Below are positions 1-7,850 of a stretch of DNA of 64,000 nucleotides, in pieces; the stretch's first letter is position 1; each line of letters starts with the position of its first letter. Source of the stretch: an uncultured Elusimicrobiales bacterium (lineage in GTDB: Bacteria; Elusimicrobiota; Elusimicrobia; Elusimicrobiales; Elusimicrobiaceae); NCBI GenBank assembly GCA_934662565.1, contig CAKUKI010000001.1, positions 62,001 to 126,000 of the forward strand. The letters are read 5' to 3'. The notes under the pieces were generated by a model. That model searched no databases, was not told the DNA's origin, and saw only the letters and a program-made list of their open reading frames with translations. A program made the position numbers and the translations under genes.

Positions 1-43
1 CCACCAAAAACGGCAGAATTAGTAAGGTTAGCAGCCACATCAT
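1..43 (-). CDS. Partial membrane or secreted protein, N-terminus only
   Basis: A reading frame opens at an ATG that overlaps the stop codon of the glycosyltransferase gene (ATGA arrangement) and runs off the left edge. The 14 visible residues (MMWLLTLLILPFLV) are almost all hydrophobic, as in a signal anchor or first membrane helix. The overlap suggests translational coupling and a shared envelope-related operon. The function cannot be assigned from this fragment. Confidence 0.5.
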   Translation of the reverse strand, partial: MMWLLTLLILPFLV

Positions 44-801
44 ACGGAGCGTTTCTCCCACAGGAACCAAAGTTTCATATATTTAACAAATACATAAAAG
101 GCGGAAAAACTGGCCCAAATAAAGCCGCGTATGCCGTCCAACACGCCCAATTTTAGCAGGTAGCGTTTCAAAAATTCAAACGGAATGGTAATCAGCACGA
201 ACGGCAAGGAAAATTTCCGCCCGTTTTTATACATTTGTTCTGCCGCTAAAGAAGTGTAATGGTTTAGTTTGCGGAAATAGGTTTCTATGGAATCGTACGA
301 ATAATGGTTGATAGTGTTTTTTAAGTGGCCCAGTGTTCCTTTTACTTCCAACCCCTCGTGCACCAGCCCACCCACATAATGCGCGTTTTGGGTGCGCACC
401 AAACGCAGGTGGTGTTCTTTATTTAAGCCGCTATGGTTCATTTTTTTGCCTAAAAAATAGTTGGAAAACGGAATATTAAACCCGCTGTGCGGCGTGTTTT
501 GCACCGTACGGCGGATTTCCTCTTTCAAAGCGGGGGATAGGGTTTCGTCGGCATCTAAATTAAGGGCCCAATCCCCATTTACTTTAGAGAGGGCAAAATT
601 CTTTTGGTTGGCAAAGCCGTCAAAATCACGGTTAAACACAATGGCCCCCAGCTCGCGGGCGATTTCTTCCGTGCGGTCTTGGGAGCGGTCGTTAACTACA
701 ATAACTTCGTGTACCAAACCTTTGGTGCTTAAAATGCATTTAGCCAGTTTGGCTTCTTCGTTATGGGCAATAATAAATAAAGTGATGCGCGGTGTCGTCA
801 T
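40..801 (-). CDS. Family 2 glycosyltransferase (LPS core type, WaaE/KdtX-like)
   Basis: This 253-residue protein starts with the GT-A fold pattern of family 2 glycosyltransferases: a first beta strand (TLFIIAHNEE), the NDRSQDRT nucleotide-sugar region at about 37-44 and an acidic DADE motif at about 82-85 that would hold the metal and sugar nucleotide. The C-terminal third has hydrophobic, basic stretches suggesting membrane association. The length and organisation fit the WaaE/KdtX-like transferases that modify the LPS inner core, which agrees with kdsA, kdsD and lpt genes elsewhere in the window. The exact sugar is unknown. Confidence 0.85.
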   Translation of the reverse strand: MTTPRITLFIIAHNEEAKLAKCILSTKGLVHEVIVVNDRSQDRTEEIARELGAIVFNRDFDGFANQKNFALSKVNGDWALNLDADETLSPALKEEIRRTVQNTPHSGFNIPFSNYFLGKKMNHSGLNKEHHLRLVRTQNAHYVGGLVHEGLEVKGTLGHLKNTINHYSYDSIETYFRKLNHYTSLAAEQMYKNGRKFSLPFVLITIPFEFLKRYLLKLGVLDGIRGFIWASFSAFYVFVKYMKLWFLWEKRSV

Positions 802-850
802 AAAAACCTCTTACCCTATTTTATCATAAAAGGCGCCCCGCTAAATAGGG

Positions 851-886
851 AAACCCCTCTGGCAGGGTTTTGGACCAGAGGGGTTT
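851..886. other. Stable hairpin with 12-bp stem, no clear U tract
   Basis: Arms at 851-862 and 875-886 are perfect complements (aaacccctctgg and ccagaggggttt) around a 12-nt loop. There is no thymine run on either side, so a classical terminator is not supported. It sits upstream of both the minus-strand glycosyltransferase gene and the plus-strand TPR lipoprotein gene. Confidence 0.45.
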
Positions 887-913
887 GGGGGATTAAAACG
901 TTTTAGGAGGTTT

Positions 914-943
914 ATGACTATACTTTTAGAATACTTATTTTAA
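914..943 (+). other. Possible 9-codon leader ORF
   Basis: An ATG at 914 lies three bases after a perfect aggagg ribosome-binding site (905-910) and opens a nine-codon frame (MTILLEYLF, then TAA). It precedes the TPR lipoprotein gene by about 100 bases. It could be a leader peptide, a degraded gene start or chance; nothing else supports expression. Confidence 0.25.
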
Positions 944-1050
944 GGCGGCTTCAAAAGGGCCCTTAGACCCACAAAAAACATTTTTTTGTACCTAGAAGAT
1001 TTTAGGCCTTTTGTTGTATAATTTGGTAGGACCTATTAAATAAGGGGGAA

Positions 1051-1662
1051 ATGATGACAACTAAAAAAATTTTACTGTTTGTTTTACTGGGTGCGGGGTT
1101 GGCCGCGTGCCAAACCTTGCCCACCGCCAGCGAATATTTAGCCCGTGGGGACGGCTTTGTGAAAGACGGCAAAATCCCGCAGGCTATTAAAGCGTATGAT
1201 AAAGCGCTGGCTATGAATGCGGACTTGACGGCGGTGTATGCGTCGCGCGGGGCGGCCTATTTTTTTACCGGAGATTATGCGCGCGCCCAAGAAGATTTTT
1301 TTACCGTAGTGGAAAAAAACCCCTATCAGGCGGACGGATACACGGCGCTGGGTTCTGCGCTGGCCGCACAGGGGGACTATCAAAATGCTATTAAAATGTT
1401 TGATATTTCCATCCGCTTAAACCCGCAAAAACCGGAGACGTTCTTTTCCCGCGCGGGCGTGTTTTTTATGTTGAAAGAATACGATAAAGCCATTGCGGAT
1501 TATACGTCCGTTATTTTGTTGGCTCCGGCGGCGGATGTATATAATGCGCGCGGGGCGGCCTACCTGCAAAAAGGCGAGCAGGAAAAAGCCCAGCAGGATT
1601 TTGACACCGCCAAAAAAGGCACGCTGCCGGCTAAATTAAACGAATACCGCATGATTGATTAG
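1051..1662 (+). CDS. TPR-repeat lipoprotein
   Basis: This 203-residue protein begins with a lipoprotein signal peptide ending in a lipobox (LAAC at about 17-20), so it should be lipid-anchored in the envelope. The rest is four to five tetratricopeptide repeats, seen as repeated A-x-x-x-Y/F-x-x-A-I/L-x-L-x-P patterns (AIKAYDKALAMN, AIKMFDISIRLNP, AIADYTSVILLAP). TPRs are protein-interaction scaffolds. The start is either ATG 1051 or ATG 1054, since both follow aagggggaa and the second has better spacing. A -10 like TATAAT lies at 1017-1022. Its partner is unknown. Confidence 0.85.
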   Translation: MMTTKKILLFVLLGAGLAACQTLPTASEYLARGDGFVKDGKIPQAIKAYDKALAMNADLTAVYASRGAAYFFTGDYARAQEDFFTVVEKNPYQADGYTALGSALAAQGDYQNAIKMFDISIRLNPQKPETFFSRAGVFFMLKEYDKAIADYTSVILLAPAADVYNARGAAYLQKGEQEKAQQDFDTAKKGTLPAKLNEYRMID

Positions 1663-1692
1663 CCACCCACTCCGACGGAGAAAATAAAAATC

Positions 1693-1722
1693 TTGCACGG
1701 GAGCCAAAAGTTTTGTTATAAT
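1693..1722 (+). promoter_or_regulatory. Sigma-70-type promoter for tRNA-Met
   Basis: A TTGCAC -35 box at 1693-1698 and a perfect TATAAT -10 box at 1717-1722 are separated by 18 bases. The expected start of transcription is about ten bases before the mature tRNA 5' end at 1739. Confidence 0.65.
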
Positions 1723-1738
1723 AATTAAGTCAGATTTA

Positions 1739-1812
1739 GTCACCGTAGCTCAGTTGGTTAGAGCGAGCGTTTCATAAGCGCTAGGTCGGTGGTTCGAGCC
1801 CACCCGGTGACA
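1739..1812 (+). tRNA. tRNA with CAT anticodon (elongator Met, or Ile2)
   Basis: The cloverleaf folds cleanly: acceptor gtcaccg pairs with cggtgac, the D arm is gctcagttggttagagc, the anticodon arm agcgt/gcgct encloses loop ttcataa with anticodon CAT, and the T arm is ggtgg-ttcgagc-ccacc with discriminator A. The acceptor pairs fully and the anticodon stem lacks three G-C pairs, so it is not the initiator. CAT can be elongator Met or a lysidine-modified Ile tRNA; Met looks more likely but I cannot prove it. The 3' CCA is not encoded. Confidence 0.93.
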
Positions 1813-1820
1813 CTTTTATT

Positions 1821-1849
1821 ACCCCCGTTTTTAAGCGGGGGTTTTTTAT
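1821..1849 (+). terminator. Rho-independent terminator after tRNA
   Basis: Stem cccccg (1822-1827) pairs with cggggg (1836-1841) and is followed directly by a run of six thymines. It begins nine bases after the tRNA. Confidence 0.9.
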
Positions 1850-1953
1850 TAGAAAGCGGCTTTAGGGGCTCTTGGAAAATATGCCAAGGTAAAAAGCAGT
1901 GCAAAAATCAAAAAAATGTATTATATTATATATTGTACGGAGAATTTTTTATT

Positions 1954-2667
1954 ATGATAAAACACATACCCACCCTTTGTGTTGTTTGGGCCTTGTTGGC
2001 CCCGTCGCTATACGCCCAATCCACCTGTGAAACCCGCGTGGACCGTAATTTGGACAAATCCACCCAGCAAAAAGTGGAATACTGCCTGACGCCGGAACCG
2101 GAAAAAGTACCTAACGAACCGCGCGTGGTGTATTTTTCGTCTTATTATGTATCTTCCCCCAAGCCTAAAGACAAGGTAAAAATCCCGCGTTATATTAAAC
2201 AGCCTAATAAAAAATATAAAGAGGAACCTCTTTCCAGAAATCGGGAATATTGGGAAGCCGTTGTGTATCCGCTATTTGAAAACGACACGCTTTCTTCCCA
2301 AGATGAGCGCGACGTAAACGCCGCGGTGTTGGAGCTTTTTCCGGGGTCTACTTTCCAAATGCCGCCTACGGGCAGTGCCCGCACCATTATTGTGATGCGC
2401 CGCAAAGGGGCCCCCGGCCAATATACGGGCCCTGTCACGGTAAAATACGGCGGTAAAGAAGTGACCTTGAAAGACAAAGGCGACGGTACTTTTGAAATAC
2501 CGGGGACGGAAGAAGAAAACGACGGCACCCCGTTAAGCGGGTATTTTGCGTACGAGTCTTCCCCCACGGCGGCTAAAAGAGAGCCCGCCCCAGCGGAGCA
2601 GCCGTCTGTGCGGTTAGGGGCCTCCGCCGGAAACCCGTATTTTCCGGCTAATCAAAAGGTGAAGTAG
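1954..2667 (+). CDS. Secreted protein of unknown function
   Basis: This 237-residue protein has a signal peptide (hydrophobic core CVVWALLAPSLYAQ, cleavage after Ala-Gln region) and a hydrophilic, charged mature part with no domain I recognise. A longer frame reaches back into the tRNA, so I chose ATG 1954, which follows acggaga at a normal distance. The mature part has a Cys pair early on and a Pro-rich C-terminus. It sits 12 bases upstream of a small membrane protein and the two may be co-transcribed. Confidence 0.75.
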   Translation: MIKHIPTLCVVWALLAPSLYAQSTCETRVDRNLDKSTQQKVEYCLTPEPEKVPNEPRVVYFSSYYVSSPKPKDKVKIPRYIKQPNKKYKEEPLSRNREYWEAVVYPLFENDTLSSQDERDVNAAVLELFPGSTFQMPPTGSARTIIVMRRKGAPGQYTGPVTVKYGGKEVTLKDKGDGTFEIPGTEEENDGTPLSGYFAYESSPTAAKREPAPAEQPSVRLGASAGNPYFPANQKVK

Positions 2668-2679
2668 GAGTTTACTTTT

Positions 2680-2955
2680 ATGCACAAATTATTTGCTTAC
2701 TTAAAAAGACCGTATGAACAAAAAGGTTTTATTATTGGCACGGTGGATACTTGCTTAAAGGCCGTCACTCTTTTTGTGTGGGGGTATTTAACCATGGTAC
2801 TGTGCGCGTTGTTTTTTAATTCTATGATGTTGGATTATAACCCGATGAATAAGATGTGGTGGTTTTCCTACTGCTTTTTAATCTTTTTCGGGGCGACGTT
2901 GCTGGCGTATATACTCCTCTTTGTCCGCACCTACAACGAGGACGAGGAAGAATAA
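2680..2955 (+). CDS. Small two-helix membrane protein, unknown function
   Basis: This 91-residue protein has two clear membrane segments at about 28-50 and 65-84 and an acidic tail (NEDEEE). It is preceded by taggag and starts just after the secreted protein gene. No family is recognised. The first of three tandem structured repeats begins two bases after its stop codon. Confidence 0.7.
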   Translation: MHKLFAYLKRPYEQKGFIIGTVDTCLKAVTLFVWGYLTMVLCALFFNSMMLDYNPMNKMWWFSYCFLIFFGATLLAYILLFVRTYNEDEEE

Positions 2956-2956
2956 C

Positions 2957-3640
2957 GGCTGGTGGTAAGTGGGGATTTTAACGCACAGAAAGCAAAATAA
3001 CATTTTGCTTTCTGTTTGCGTTTGATGGGCAACATTTTTCCATATTTGGCCGTCTGGTCGGTCCCTTTGGGCTTATGTGGCATTCAGCCACACTGCGCCC
3101 AAACTAATGCCCGCCCATACGGCGCAAATCTGAAAAAACAGCCTGCGAACAATAACTCTTGTACTGGCACGAAACAGAAACGCTAAGGAAGAAAGGCCAC
3201 GGCTGGTGGTATGTGGCGATTTTAATGCGCGGGGAACAAAATAACATTTTGTTCCCCGTTCGCATTTCGTGGGCATACCATTTTCCAAATTTAAGCCCTT
3301 TTGTGCCGCCTTTAGGCTTATGTAGCTAGCGCTACACCGCGCCTAAACTAGCGGCGCAAAATCATCTTAAATTTGAAAAATCATGCTACCAACACTCACT
3401 CTTGTACTAGCACAAAATGGCAACGCTAAGGAAGAACGGCAAACAACTGTTGGTAAGTGGCGATTTTAACGCACAAGGGGAAAAATAACATTTTTCCCCT
3501 TGTTTGCGTTTGAGGGGCAACATTTTTCCACATTTGGCCGTCTGGTCGGTCCCTTTGGGCTTATGTGGCATACAGCCACACCGCGCACAAACTAGCGGCG
3601 CAAAATCATCTTAAATTTGAAAAATCATGCTACAATCACT
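2957..3640 (+). repeat. Three tandem 244-bp structured repeat units (type H1)
   Basis: Units start at 2957, 3201 and 3445, a spacing of exactly 244 bases. Each begins with a ctggtggtaag-like motif and then a hairpin whose arms differ between units but remain complementary: arms at 2986-2998/3002-3014, 3231-3242/3246-3257 and 3475-3486/3490-3501. A second, nested hairpin follows with tttgggc or tttaggc arms around tgtggc or tgtagc arms. No convincing gene is present, and reading frames across units only reflect the repeat. Related units occur at 9836-10379, 44668, 56577 and 62026. Confidence 0.9.
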
Positions 3641-3839
3641 AACTCTTGTACTGCTCTGCACGGCACAAAACAAAGCGCTTTTTTCCGCCTAGCTTTTGCT
3701 GTTATCGTTAGAAAAATATAAAAATAAGTAAAAACTACTGAAAAATAAAAGGGCGCGGGAAAAGTTTTTTTGGAAAAATTACCCTTAAAATATGGGGGCT
3801 TTGCCTGCCGTTATTTAATAGGGTTGTTTTTGTTTTTTT

Positions 3840-3880
3840 TTTTTTGATAAATTTTGTTATAAGCAAAATTTATCAAAAAA
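3840..3880 (+). promoter_or_regulatory. Pilin-leader palindrome (H4), copy 1
   Basis: A perfect 17-bp inverted repeat (arms 3840-3856 and 3864-3880, loop of 7) is preceded by a thymine tract. The ribosome-binding site tgaggt starts directly after the right arm and the pilin ATG follows at 3892. The same element precedes four other pilin genes in this window. It could form a 5'-UTR hairpin that affects translation or stability; there is no U tract after it, so it does not look like a terminator. Confidence 0.85.
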
Positions 3881-3891
3881 TGAGGTTTTAC

Positions 3892-4446
3892 ATGAAAAAC
3901 GCAAATTTAAGCCGTTTAGGCGGCTTTACGCTGATTGAATTATTAGTCGTCGTACTCATCATCGGCATTTTGGCCGCTATGGCACTGCCGCAATATGGTA
4001 AGGCGGTGGAGCGCTCCCGCATGGCGGAAGCAGTCACACTGATGGATAGCATTGTGAAAGCCCAACGCCGTAAGCTTATGCAAACCAACCGCTATGCGCG
4101 TAGATTTGAGGGGTTAGATGTGGCCCCCAAGGGGGCAACAAGCAGTACGTATTATACCAAAGGGGACCCTCAAACCGGAGCCGGTGGAAATGGGTTTATG
4201 ATACAACTGGATAGCAGCGCATTGGGGATTAGTGATCGAGTAAGAGCTGAGCGTGTGAAGGATGGAAGCGCGAACTCCGCTTCATTACAATACCAATATG
4301 AATTGTGGCGCAATTATCATAGTGATAATGTCTCTTGCAGGGGATACAAAACAACCGGGCGCGAATTATGTGCGGATTTTTGCGGGATTGATTATCCTGT
4401 GTTTGTCTGTTGTAATAACGGCCAAAGTACCGAGTGCTACAACTAA
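3892..4446 (+). CDS. Type IV pilin-like protein, Cys-rich C-terminus (pilin A)
   Basis: This 184-residue protein has a class III prepilin signal: a short basic leader ending in RLGG, cleavage before FTLIE (Glu at +5), then the hydrophobic assembly helix. I chose ATG 3892 because it follows tgaggt; upstream in-frame codons lie in the palindrome. The C-terminus carries an ELCADFCGID block and a CCNNG motif, six cysteines in all with a further upstream one, likely forming disulfide loops. It belongs to the same subgroup as the pilins at 45239 and 62536. It may be a major pilin, minor pilin or pseudopilin; the sequence cannot decide. Confidence 0.9.
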   Translation: MKNANLSRLGGFTLIELLVVVLIIGILAAMALPQYGKAVERSRMAEAVTLMDSIVKAQRRKLMQTNRYARRFEGLDVAPKGATSSTYYTKGDPQTGAGGNGFMIQLDSSALGISDRVRAERVKDGSANSASLQYQYELWRNYHSDNVSCRGYKTTGRELCADFCGIDYPVFVCCNNGQSTECYN

Positions 4447-4494
4447 TCTGTCCGCGTTCCGCGCGCGTTATAGCACTGTTTAGTACATCTTTAC

Positions 4495-4531
4495 ACCCCG
4501 CCCAAGGCCACGCACCAAAGCGGGGTTTTTT
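4495..4531 (+). terminator. Probable terminator after pilin A
   Basis: Stem accccgc (4495-4501) pairs with gcggggt (4520-4526) across an 18-nt loop, followed by a thymine run. Confidence 0.65.
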
Positions 4532-4577
4532 ATGGGGTTCCGCCCCAACCCAGCCTTGCTTTTTTTATTGTAAAAAA

Positions 4578-4633
4578 GTGCGGCCCACAAGGTGTGCCCC
4601 ACAAGGTGCGGCCCGCAGGGTGCGGCCTGCAAG
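4578..4633. repeat. Four tandem 14-bp repeats
   Basis: Four diverged copies of gtgcggcccacaag stand head to tail at 4578, 4592, 4606 and 4620, with a partial fifth starting at 4634. They follow a degenerate copy of the cattgc-type hairpin (about 4551-4577) seen in other repeat blocks. No gene function is suggested. Confidence 0.8.
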
Positions 4634-4672
4634 GTGCTTTTTGGTTAAAGGGTGCTTTTTTGTTTAGGGGGG

Positions 4673-5815
4673 TTAGTTAAACCCAAAGCGCGATAATAAA
4701 CCGCCCAAAAAACTGTCCTCTTTTTTGGCGGAGTGTACGGCCTCGGTCGTTTCGCGCTCTAAATAGTGGTGGGTAAGCGCAATTACGGTGGCAAAAACAG
4801 GCTCTTTGCCCTCCGCATCCGGGATAAGGTCCTCGCATGCGGCCAGCCGCGCTTTACGCAAATTAAACACGTTTTTGGCAGCTTCGCGCACGCTTTCGCC
4901 GGTTCCGCCGCCGCTTAATACGGCGCTCGTGGGGGGGAATTTTAAGTAGTCCACGGAGTTGAGCAACTCTTTTTTAATGGCTTTCATTAATTTTTTAGAG
5001 GCTTCGTCCAACACGTCGTCCACAATTTCGTCATCCCCATATTCGTATTGGCTGAGCGTTTTGCGGGTGGAATCCAAATCACTTTGCAAAATATCGGCCA
5101 CTTCCTGCACAATTATTTCGGCCCCAAGCGGCATTTCCCACCCTTGCAAAATGGAGCCTTTGTGGTATAACAGCGCCGACGTGTTCGTGCCGCCGATATC
5201 TAAAAATAAGGTGGTGTTCTTTTTTTCTTCCGCACGCATAAGCGTTTGCGCCAACGCTACCGAGGCCGGAAACGCGGCATAATCGGTACATTCGCAATCT
5301 TCCAACATACAATTCAGGTTTTGCAGTTGGGTTTTAAGTGCAAATGTAATAAACGTGTCGGCTTCCAAATAAAACCCTCTTAAATCCAGCGGGTCAATGC
5401 GCGGCTGGGAATCTAACATATATCCGGTGGGCAGGACGTCCAACACTTCCAAATTTTCGTTTAAGTTGTTGGGAATGGAGTTGTTAATGGCTTCGTCCAC
5501 ATCTTTTTGGGTAATGGGGCGGAGGTTGGCCTCCCGAAATTTAGTGCCGCTGGTATGCAAAAAACTTAAAAAATTACCGCGCACCCCCACCACTACCGAC
5601 GGGTTGAACGATACATACTCGGAAATATCCGCAAATATTTTGCTTAAAGCTCTTTCGGCGCCTTTCAAATCCAAAATCACACTGCCGTTTATGCCCACGC
5701 ACGGCTCCTGCAGCGTGCGGCGCACACGCAGGGTGTTTGTTTCGTCGTCATAGGCGCTTAAAGCGGCGGTAATTTTGCCACTGCCAAAATCCAGTGCTAA
5801 TATGTTGCGGTTCAT
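4673..5815 (-). CDS. ftsA: FtsA-like actin-fold ATPase (cell division)
   Basis: This 380-residue protein matches FtsA organisation: phosphate-1 loop LDFGSGKI at the N-terminus, the inserted 1C subdomain with a DVDEAI...LDVLPTGYMLD region at about 105-140, phosphate-2 motif LDIGGTNTS near 220, and adenosine motif SGGGTGE near 325. The C-terminus (FLGGLLSRFGF) looks like the amphipathic membrane-targeting helix. FtsA anchors FtsZ to the membrane. The start is ATG 5815 after ggag; a longer frame would need TTG at that ribosome site. ftsZ is not adjacent, so a PilM-like role cannot be fully excluded. Confidence 0.8.
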   Translation of the reverse strand: MNRNILALDFGSGKITAALSAYDDETNTLRVRRTLQEPCVGINGSVILDLKGAERALSKIFADISEYVSFNPSVVVGVRGNFLSFLHTSGTKFREANLRPITQKDVDEAINNSIPNNLNENLEVLDVLPTGYMLDSQPRIDPLDLRGFYLEADTFITFALKTQLQNLNCMLEDCECTDYAAFPASVALAQTLMRAEEKKNTTLFLDIGGTNTSALLYHKGSILQGWEMPLGAEIIVQEVADILQSDLDSTRKTLSQYEYGDDEIVDDVLDEASKKLMKAIKKELLNSVDYLKFPPTSAVLSGGGTGESVREAAKNVFNLRKARLAACEDLIPDAEGKEPVFATVIALTHHYLERETTEAVHSAKKEDSFLGGLLSRFGFN

Positions 5816-5984
5816 GTAAAACTCCAAAAACTTTAACTTATTTTATCAAATTTGGGCGTTTGTCAATTTTACCGAGGGAAACGGCTTTTGGGGGTTGAAT
5901 GATTTTTGTGTTTTCTCGTCGTAGAAATTTTCTTGCGTTTGCCGCCCGCTCCTGCGTGTATAAATTTGGTAAAATATATATATT

Positions 5985-7835
5985 GTGATAGAGATTAAAG
6001 ACCTTTCCTTCCATTTTGGGCTCCGCACCCTGTTTGAAGATGCTTCCGTATTGATACAAGACGGCCAAAAAGTGGGTTTAGTAGGCCCCAACGGCTGCGG
6101 TAAAAGTACGCTTTTCAAGCTGATTACAGGGGCTTTTTCGCCCGACGGCGGAAAGATTGAAATTACCCGCGGAACGCAAATTGCCACCGTAGCGCAGGAA
6201 ATTGCGGACCCGTCACAACCGCTGTTGCCTTATGTGTTGGCGGCCGATAAAGAACTGTCCGCGTTGGAAAAAGAATCCCAGCGGGCGGATATTTCCGGCG
6301 AGCGTTTGGCGGAAGTTTTTGACCGTATGGAATTTTTGGGCGCCCATAGTGCCACCGCGCGCGCCAGCGCTATTTTAAGCGGGTTAGGGTTTGAAAATAA
6401 AGATTTCAACCGCCCCTTAAAAGAATTTTCCGGCGGGTGGCAGGTGCGTGCGTGTCTGGCGGCCGCGTTGTATGCGCCCAGCAACTGTTTGCTGTTGGAC
6501 GAGCCCACCAACCACTTGGATTTGGAAACTTCCGTTTGGTTGGAAAACTACCTGCTCCACCTAAACAAAACCGTTTTTATCATCAGCCATGACCGGCATA
6601 TTTTGAACCTGCTGTGCGATAAAATTATCCATGTGGAAAACGCCGTTCTAAAGCTCTATAACGGCAATTACGACCAGTACGAACGCACCCGCGCCGCCGC
6701 CATAGAAGGCATGCGCTTGGCCGCCGCCAAGCACGAGCGCGTAGTGGCGCATTTGCAATCGTTCGTGGACCGTTTCCGCTACAAGGCCACCAAGGCCAAG
6801 CAGGCGCAAAGCCGTATCAAAATGATAGAAAAAATGGGCGAATTACCGCCTATCCCCAAGGACCCGGAAGTCCACTTTCAGTTTCCGTCCCCCACGCGGC
6901 TGACGCAGTCTTTAATTTCCATAGAGGGCGGCGTTGCCGGCTATGACGAAAAACCCGTGCTGACGGACTTGAATTTACGCATAGAGCAGGACGACCGTAT
7001 CGCCCTGTTGGGTGCGAACGGGAACGGTAAATCCACCTTGGCCAAAATTTTATCCCACCGCTTACTGCTGATGAGCGGCAAGATGACGACGGCCAAAAAA
7101 ATGAAAATCGCTTATTTTTCCCAACACCAAACGGAAGAACTGGATGTGGAAAAAACCCCCTTTGAACAACTGGGTGAGGTGATGACGGGGGCAAGCGAAA
7201 CCCAAATACGCGCCCAACTGGGTGCGTTCGGCTTAAATAAAGCCAAGTCAGATACCGAAATCGGCAAACTTTCCGGCGGGGAAAAATCCCGCCTGCTTTT
7301 GGCGCTGATTACCAAAGACGCGCCCCATTTGCTGATTTTGGACGAACCCACCAACCACTTGGATATCCAATCGCGCGACGCGCTGTTAGACGCGCTGAAC
7401 GCCTATACCGGTGCGGTGGTATTAATCACGCACGATTTGCACGTTATAGAAATGGCGTGCGATACGCTTTGGATTGTGCGCGGCGGCACTTGCCGCACAT
7501 TTACCGGAGATTTGGAAGACTACAAAATGCAGCTTCTTAACGGGGGGGACCGCGAGGGTGCCGCCAGTGATAAAATGTCCGGCAAAGAGGCCCGGCGCCG
7601 GGATGCGGCCAAACGCCGCGCGGATGCCGCGCCTCTTAAAAAACAAATTCGGGAGCTGGATAAAAAGATTGAAAAGCTCTCCACCCGCAAAGCGCAACTG
7701 GAACAGCAACTGCTGGTACAATATTCGGCCGACGGGAGCATAGAACTGGCCCTGTTGACGGACGAACTGAACAAGTGTGAAGAAGAATGGCTTGCCTTAA
7801 ACGAACAGTGCGAAGCCCTTTTACACGCAGATTAA
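5985..7835 (+). CDS. ABC-F family ATPase (YheS-like)
   Basis: This 616-residue soluble protein has two ABC cassettes: Walker A GPNGCGKST at 34-42 and GANGNGKST in the second half, signatures FSGGW and LSGGEKS, and two Walker B motifs with DEPTNHLD. The linker carries the basic FRYKATKAKQAQSRIKM region typical of ABC-F proteins, and the C-terminus is a charged coiled coil. The layout is closest to YheS. ABC-F proteins act on the ribosome; there are no membrane domains. The start is GTG 5985 with no obvious ribosome-binding site. It lies directly upstream of an RNA helicase gene, 15 bases away, suggesting a translation or RNA-related operon. Confidence 0.9.
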   Translation: MIEIKDLSFHFGLRTLFEDASVLIQDGQKVGLVGPNGCGKSTLFKLITGAFSPDGGKIEITRGTQIATVAQEIADPSQPLLPYVLAADKELSALEKESQRADISGERLAEVFDRMEFLGAHSATARASAILSGLGFENKDFNRPLKEFSGGWQVRACLAAALYAPSNCLLLDEPTNHLDLETSVWLENYLLHLNKTVFIISHDRHILNLLCDKIIHVENAVLKLYNGNYDQYERTRAAAIEGMRLAAAKHERVVAHLQSFVDRFRYKATKAKQAQSRIKMIEKMGELPPIPKDPEVHFQFPSPTRLTQSLISIEGGVAGYDEKPVLTDLNLRIEQDDRIALLGANGNGKSTLAKILSHRLLLMSGKMTTAKKMKIAYFSQHQTEELDVEKTPFEQLGEVMTGASETQIRAQLGAFGLNKAKSDTEIGKLSGGEKSRLLLALITKDAPHLLILDEPTNHLDIQSRDALLDALNAYTGAVVLITHDLHVIEMACDTLWIVRGGTCRTFTGDLEDYKMQLLNGGDREGAASDKMSGKEARRRDAAKRRADAAPLKKQIRELDKKIEKLSTRKAQLEQQLLVQYSADGSIELALLTDELNKCEEEWLALNEQCEALLHAD

Positions 7836-7850
7836 TGATAAGGAATTTGA

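Noticed and set aside
1789..1953. N-terminal extension of the secreted protein starting inside the tRNA
   Set aside because: It overlaps the tRNA and its terminator, lacks a ribosome site, and a proper signal peptide starts at ATG 1954.
2986..3014. H1 hairpins as integron attC sites (palindromes right after stop codons)
   Set aside because: The position is suggestive, but the RYYYAAC/GTTRRRY core sites are not present, the gene order is housekeeping, orientation is not that of an array, and no integrase is visible.
2957..3640. CRISPR array
   Set aside because: Units are 244 bases, without short direct repeats and unique spacers, and there are no cas genes.
3840..3880. H4 palindrome as a rho-independent terminator
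   Set aside because: On the plus strand the thymine tract is before, not after, the stem; it is directly followed by the pilin ribosome site.
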